From: Hansschlegelia beijingensis
GTDB lineage: Bacteria > Pseudomonadota > Alphaproteobacteria > Rhizobiales > Methylopilaceae
DNA length: 64,000 nt
Direction: 5' to 3'
Assembly: GCF_014196425.1 (NCBI RefSeq)
Contig: NZ_JACIDR010000004.1
Span: 62,001-126,000 of the forward strand
Under the pieces are notes generated by a model. The model saw only the letters and a program-made list of their open reading frames with translations. It did not search any database and was not told the DNA's origin. Each line of letters opens with the position of its first letter. The first letter of the stretch is position 1. Positions 60,087 to 64,000 of this stretch are shown here, piece after piece. The position numbers and the translations under genes were made by a program.

Positions 60087-61496
60087 ATGACCGATGTAAC
60101 GCTGCCTTCCGGCGGCGGCGCCGTCGCAGGGGCGTCGTCCGCGACGACCGCCAGCGACGTGATGATCGCGGCCCGCCTCGATCGCCTGCCGATGACCGGC
60201 TACCAGAAGCTCATCTTCGGCATCATCGCCACCGCCTGGTTCTTCGATTCGATCGACCTCGGCTCGTTGACCTTCCTCCTCGGCTCGATCCGCACCGAGT
60301 TCGGCCTCACTCCCGCGCAGGCCGGCTTCCTGTCGTCGATGAGCTTCCTCGGGATGTTCCTCGGGGCGGCGATCTCCGGCATGGCGGCGGACCGGATCGG
60401 CCGCAAGCTGGTCTTCCAGATCTCGATGATCTTCTGGGGCCTCGGCAGCGTGTGGTGCTACTACGCGCCGGACGCCACGACGCTCGGCTACGCCCGCCTG
60501 CTGCTGGGCTTCGGCATGGGCATGGAGTTCCCGGTCGCGCTCGCGATCGTCTCGGAGTTCGTGCCGACCAAGAAGCGCGGCCGCTACCTCGCGATCCTCG
60601 AAGGCTTCTGGCCGCTCGGCTTCATCGCCGCGGGCCTGCTCAGCTGGTACTTCCTGACGCACTTCAGCTGGCGCGAGATGTTCCTGGCGCAGGCGGTCCC
60701 CGCCCTGTTCCTGTTCGTCGTCCGCTTCTTCGTGCCGGAGAGCCCGCGCTGGCTCGCCGACCAGGGCCGCTCGGCGGAAGCCGAGAAGGTCATGACCGAG
60801 ATCGAGGTCCAGGTGCGAAAGCGCCTGCCCGCAGGCGCGAAGCTCGACGAGCCGAAGCCCCTGCCGGCGGTCGCCCGTGGCGAGCGGCGCTTCTCGTTCA
60901 TGGAGCTCTGGCAGGGCGAGTACGCCAAGCGAACCGTGATGATCTGGCTGGTCTGGTTCTTCGCGCTGCTCGGCTTCTACGGCCTGACCACCTGGCTCGG
61001 CGCGCTCCTGCAGGCGCAGGGCTACACCAACACGAAGTCGACCGAATATGTCGTGCTGATCGCGCTCGCCGGCATTCCGGGCTTCATCACGGCGGCCTGG
61101 CTGGTCGACGCCTGGGGCCGCAAGGGCACCTGCGCGCTGATGCTGATCGGCTCCGCGGTCGCCGCCTACGCCTATGGCAACGCGCCGAGCTTCACGATGC
61201 TGATCGTGTTCGGCCTGATCATGCAGTTCTTCCTGTTCGGCATGTGGTCGACGCTCTACGCCTACACGCCGGAGCTCTACCCGACCCGGTCGCGCGCGAC
61301 CGGCGCGGGCTGCGCCTCCGCGGTCGGCCGCATCGGGTCGCTGATCGGCCCGGCGCTGATCGGCGTGGTGCTGCCGAACCTCGGCAATGGCGGCGTCTTC
61401 GCCCTCGGCGCCGGCTCCTTCGTCATCGCGGCCGTCGCCGTGCTGACGCTCGGTGTGGAGACGAAGGGACGATCCCTGGAGGAAATCTCCTCCTGA
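60087..61496 (+). CDS. MFS transporter, sugar/metabolite:H+ symporter type
   Basis: The 469-residue transporter has 12 helices. Family markers are AADRIGRK between helices 2 and 3, PVALAIVSEFVPTKKRGR, the PESPRWL motif after helix 6 and ELYPTRSRATGAG near helix 11. These place it in the sugar/aromatic-acid/niacin (NiaP-like) branch. Divergence from gntR and the shared operator suggest that it imports the substrate of the hydroxylase-PanB-like pathway. GGGGGAGGAAAT precedes the ATG. The imported compound is unknown. Confidence 0.88.
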   Translation: MTDVTLPSGGGAVAGASSATTASDVMIAARLDRLPMTGYQKLIFGIIATAWFFDSIDLGSLTFLLGSIRTEFGLTPAQAGFLSSMSFLGMFLGAAISGMAADRIGRKLVFQISMIFWGLGSVWCYYAPDATTLGYARLLLGFGMGMEFPVALAIVSEFVPTKKRGRYLAILEGFWPLGFIAAGLLSWYFLTHFSWREMFLAQAVPALFLFVVRFFVPESPRWLADQGRSAEAEKVMTEIEVQVRKRLPAGAKLDEPKPLPAVARGERRFSFMELWQGEYAKRTVMIWLVWFFALLGFYGLTTWLGALLQAQGYTNTKSTEYVVLIALAGIPGFITAAWLVDAWGRKGTCALMLIGSAVAAYAYGNAPSFTMLIVFGLIMQFFLFGMWSTLYAYTPELYPTRSRATGAGCASAVGRIGSLIGPALIGVVLPNLGNGGVFALGAGSFVIAAVAVLTLGVETKGRSLEEISS

Positions 61497-61526
61497 ACGA
61501 CGCCTTCGGGCAGGTCTGAAAGGTTC

Positions 61527-61555
61527 TCGCGCGCGGCGTCTCTCGCCGCGCGCGA
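61527..61555. terminator. Strong hairpin terminator between MFS and a small convergent gene
   Basis: TCGCGCGCGGCG (61527-61538) and CGCCGCGCGCGA (61544-61555) pair perfectly around a TCTCT loop. It lies 30 bases after the MFS stop and 2 bases before the end of the opposite gene, so it can serve both. Confidence 0.7.
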
Positions 61556-61557
61556 TG

Positions 61558-61773
61558 CTATTGGCCCGGACCGGCCTGATCGTCCGGCTCGCCGCGCCAG
61601 TTCTCCGCCTTGGGCTTGTCGCCAGCCCCGGCGGGCTTCTCCACGGGCCGCCCGTCGCTTTCCGGAGTGGCGCCCCGGTCGGCGGCCCCTGCGCCGGGCT
61701 TGCGGCGGTCCCCCTCGGCGGGGTCTCTCTCTCGGTTCTCCGATCCGCTTCTTGCGGTGAAATCGTCGCTCAT
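61558..61773 (-). CDS. Small disordered hydrophilic protein
   Basis: The 71-residue protein is highly charged and rich in Gly, Asp, Glu, Pro and Lys (MSDDFTARSGSENRERDPAEG at the start), with no hydrophobic core, so it is probably disordered. GGGAGGCGATCG is a good ribosome-binding site. Such proteins are common in Hyphomicrobiales and may be stress-related. The function is unknown. Confidence 0.55.
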   Translation of the reverse strand: MSDDFTARSGSENRERDPAEGDRRKPGAGAADRGATPESDGRPVEKPAGAGDKPKAENWRGEPDDQAGPGQ

Positions 61774-62031
61774 CGATCGCCTCCCTGCAGCGGAGCGCCG
61801 GTCCTCCAGCGTCTGGGCGAGGCCTCCGCTGCTCTCTCGTCAAAGGGCGAGCGGCGCTTAAGTTCCCATCCTGCGACTCTTGTCGGACCCGCTCCGGGAC
61901 GGCGCTGCGCGTCGTCGCGAGACGAGCGCGGTCGCTCACGGGAGCTTTTTTCGCCTTTCGTCCAAACCATACGGAACAAGGACGAGGTCCGGAGTCTTTC
62001 CGCGCTCAAAGAAGAAGCTGGGAGACGGCCG

Positions 62032-62277
62032 ATGCCCTACAACGTGATCATGGACCTCGAGGGCCGGTCCGAAATCGTGTTCTGCGAAAGCGCCAGGGAA
62101 GCGAGCTTTCGCTTGAGGCTGTTGGCTTCGAAGGGTGTCTGTCAGGTGCGGGCGATGTCCACGGAGGGCATCGTCGTGCCGCTCGACCGGCTCGAGAGGA
62201 TCGCCCGCAGCGAGAGCGCCGAGTCCGTCGAGGGCAAGCCCGGGCCGGGCGCCAAGCCCTCCGCCTCCGCCGCCTGA
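62032..62277 (+). CDS. Small hypothetical protein, 81 residues
   Basis: The protein begins MPYNVIMDLEGRSEIVFCESA and contains ASFRLRLLASKGVCQVRAMS and VPLDRLERIARSE, a beta-alpha-beta layout with a disordered Pro/Ala/Ser-rich end. The ATG follows GGGAGACGGCC. The frame is open far upstream, but that sequence looks non-coding. The 258 bases between it and the previous gene hold no feature I can support. The function is unknown. Confidence 0.6.
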   Translation: MPYNVIMDLEGRSEIVFCESAREASFRLRLLASKGVCQVRAMSTEGIVVPLDRLERIARSESAESVEGKPGPGAKPSASAA

Positions 62278-62322
62278 CGGGCCACCAACCCGCAAGCCGG
62301 CCGGACGCCGCGGCGCTGAACG

Positions 62323-62952
62323 TCACACGCCGACGCGGCGCATGACGGCGATGCGCACGAGGTCCTGCAACGTGCCCGCCCTGAGCTTGTCCTTCAGGTT
62401 CGAGCAGGTGTTGGCGACCGTCTTGTAGCTGACGCCGAGTTCGTCCGCGATCTGGCCATAGGCCTTGCCCTGGCCCAGCAGGGCGAGCGTCTGGAGCTCG
62501 CGCCCGGTGAGGTTTGCGGGATCGCGCTGGGCGCGGCTGCCGAGCAGCGCCACCTGCATCGCCATGTCATGGCCGATATAGGGCTTGCGCTGACGGACCT
62601 TGTCGACCGCTTCCAAGAAGGTGGCGGGCGGGATGTCCTTGGGCACGAAGCCCGTGGCGCCCGCCTTGAGGGCGCGGCTGGCGATCACCGGGTCGCTGTG
62701 CATGCTGAAGACCAGCAGCGGCGTCTCCTCGTCATGCAGCCTGAGGCGGCGGATGAAGGACAGTCCGGCGAGCCCCCTGCCGCCGATCGACAAGTCGACC
62801 ACGATCAGCTCGGGGCTGCAGCGGCGGTATGTCCGGAAGCCCTCGAGCGGGGTGGTCGCCTCCAGCACCTCCCCGAATCCGGCCTCCAGCAACATGCGCC
62901 GGCACCCTTCCAGCACGATCGGGTGGTCGTCGATGATCAGGGCGCGCTTCAA
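62323..62952 (-). CDS. LuxR/NarL-type response regulator, MoxX-like
   Basis: The 209-residue response regulator has an N-terminal receiver domain with acidic pair DD (8-9), phosphorylation Asp53 in LIVVDLSIGG and Lys in GFVPKDI. The C-terminal LuxR helix-turn-helix has LTGRELQTLALLGQGKAYGQIADELGVSYKTVANTCSNL, here cited in two parts of one motif. The TTG start is inside the kinase stop (TTGA), so the pair is translationally coupled. Partnering with a LapD/MoxY-type kinase suggests MoxX-like regulation, in methylotrophs of methanol oxidation genes. The target is not visible. Confidence 0.86.
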   Translation of the reverse strand: MKRALIIDDHPIVLEGCRRMLLEAGFGEVLEATTPLEGFRTYRRCSPELIVVDLSIGGRGLAGLSFIRRLRLHDEETPLLVFSMHSDPVIASRALKAGATGFVPKDIPPATFLEAVDKVRQRKPYIGHDMAMQVALLGSRAQRDPANLTGRELQTLALLGQGKAYGQIADELGVSYKTVANTCSNLKDKLRAGTLQDLVRIAVMRRVGV

Positions 62953-64000
62953 CGGCGCTTCTCCTCCGCGTCGGAAAGCGGAATGAAGATCTCCAGGGCG
63001 GCGCCGGCCGGAACGGAGCGCAGCCGGAAGCGGCCGCGAAGCGCCTGGATGCGCTCCGCCAGCCCGAGCAGGCCGAACCCGGATGTGGTCTCGGCGGGCA
63101 CCCCCACGCCGTCGTCGATGACCTGAATGGCGAGCTCCGCGCGACCATTGACGACCTGCTCCTCGACCCGGACCTCGATCGTCGTGCACACGGCGTGCTT
63201 CAGCGCGTTGGTGATCCCCTCCTGCACGGCGCGATAGACGGTGAGGTCCATGACCGGGCCGTAGCCGGTCCTGAGCTCCGCCGTCAGCAGCGCGAACTGA
63301 TGGTCCGGATGGCGCCTTTCGAATTCGGCCACGAGCCCGCTCAGCACCTCGCCCAGCGGCGCTTCGCCCAGCGCGATCGGCTTCAGGCGGCGCAGCAGAT
63401 GGCGGTTGAGGGTCTGCAGGCGGTTGGAGATGTCGATCGCGGTCGCGAGACGCTCCTGCGCGGGAGCGGCGAGGCCTCCGCTCTCGGAAAGGCCGCTCTT
63501 GAGCAGCCCCAGATTGGCCTGCAGCCCGAACAGGCAGGGCCCCAGCTCGTCATGGAGCTCGGCCGCGATCTGCCGGCGTTCGTCGTCCTGCAGGAAGACC
63601 ATCCTGTGTGAAAGCCGCGCGTTGCGGTCGCGTTCCTCGCCGAGGGCGACCGCCAGCGCGTTGAACCGCTCGGCCAGCACCGCGAGTTCCTGGACGTGCG
63701 GGACCGGCAGCGGCTGGTCGGATCCGCCGCGCTCCAGCGCCGCGAGGCCCCGCCCGAGCGCCCCGAGGGGGGAGAGGATGCGGCGAAGGAGCAGGGCGAA
63801 GGCGGCGAGCCCCAGAACGTTGAAGGCCGCCAGCAGCGCCGCGAGGCTCGTCATGTCCTCCCAGACTTCCGCGATCTCGTCGGCCGGCTCGCCCTGGATC
63901 GCCACCATGCCCCGGAGTTCGCCGTCGGCCACGACCGGGATCTCCTGACGTTCCAGCGGGCTCTCGATCAGGCGGGCGAACCAGGCCGGCGCGGGCGAGA
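62949..64000 (-). CDS. Sensor histidine kinase, MoxY-like (N-terminus outside window)
   Basis: The visible 350 residues contain the end of a periplasmic sensor (FARLIESPLERQEIPV), a membrane helix (TSLAALLAAFNVLGLAAFAL), a HAMP-like linker, the HisKA_3 helix with the phospho-acceptor His in QIAAELHDELGPCLFGL, and an ATPase domain with N-box EGITNALKHA and G-boxes DDGVGVP and GFGLLGLAERI. The sensor part resembles the LapD/MoxY N-terminal domain. The gene continues past 64000. It is coupled to the response regulator. Confidence 0.87.
   Translation of the reverse strand, partial: SPAPAWFARLIESPLERQEIPVVADGELRGMVAIQGEPADEIAEVWEDMTSLAALLAAFNVLGLAAFALLLRRILSPLGALGRGLAALERGGSDQPLPVPHVQELAVLAERFNALAVALGEERDRNARLSHRMVFLQDDERRQIAAELHDELGPCLFGLQANLGLLKSGLSESGGLAAPAQERLATAIDISNRLQTLNRHLLRRLKPIALGEAPLGEVLSGLVAEFERRHPDHQFALLTAELRTGYGPVMDLTVYRAVQEGITNALKHAVCTTIEVRVEEQVVNGRAELAIQVIDDGVGVPAETTSGFGLLGLAERIQALRGRFRLRSVPAGAALEIFIPLSDAEEKRR

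Noticed and set aside
1-64000. CRISPR arrays, insertion sequences, prophage, replication origin
   Set aside because: No regularly spaced repeats, transposase motifs, phage structural genes or dnaA-box clusters were seen on reading.

Overview
The window is very GC-rich, densely coded DNA from an alphaproteobacterium, most likely a Hyphomicrobiales (Rhizobiales) member related to methylotrophs. The pointers are a squalene-route C30 carotenoid operon of the kind known in Methylobacterium-like bacteria, an OpgH-type glucan synthase, a Fdh4-like molybdoenzyme locus, an IalB-type secreted protein and a MoxXY-like two-component pair at the right edge. No phage, insertion sequence, CRISPR array or replication origin was seen. 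The species cannot be named from the sequence alone.

Left part (1-16,654): a truncated MDR-type dehydrogenase, opgH, yciB, then a coupled aromatic/histidinol-phosphate aminotransferase operon (chorismate mutase, hisC, tyrA), two small membrane proteins, tRNA-Ser(GGA), a gene-poor stretch, an Asp-type alpha/beta hydrolase with a VOC protein, a ClC antiporter, a DUF1772 protein, a relic of gamma-glutamyltransferase, an ABC-2 exporter and a DUF4126 protein.

Carotenoid block (15,506-25,954): a CrtQ-like glycosyltransferase faces away from seven tightly overlapping genes: crtN, crtP, an acyltransferase, an hpnC-hpnD fusion, hpnE, ispH and an aldehyde dehydrogenase. Read together they would make squalene from farnesyl diphosphate, desaturate it, oxidise the end to an acid, then glycosylate and acylate it (a staphyloxanthin-like C30 carotenoid). 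The single HpnC-HpnD polypeptide is the most unusual protein here.

Middle (25,964-44,532): a ferredoxin reductase, 7Fe ferredoxin and molybdopterin oxidoreductase set with a divergent TetR regulator; a P1B-type metal ATPase lacking a metal-binding domain; a series of small or secreted proteins; a cold-shock gene; an SDR; an MFS/LysR divergent pair; and a YcaQ-type DNA glycosylase.

Iron block (42,834-54,933): fhuC and an AraC regulator diverge from a TonB receptor-fhuD-fhuB run, followed by a second locus (Fiu/PiuA receptor, PiuC/YbiX dioxygenase, Sel1 protein, DUF4405 protein) that matches the Pseudomonas piu gene order. AT-rich palindromes precede both receptors.

Right part (55,031-64,000): secreted proteins, then a candidate undescribed system. 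A di-iron fatty-acid-hydroxylase-type protein, three small proteins and a PanB-like protein with altered metal-site residues form one operon. A GntR regulator and an MFS transporter diverge just downstream. An identical 14-base near-palindrome (ACTGATATATTAGT) lies upstream of the operon and between regulator and transporter, which ties them into one regulon.
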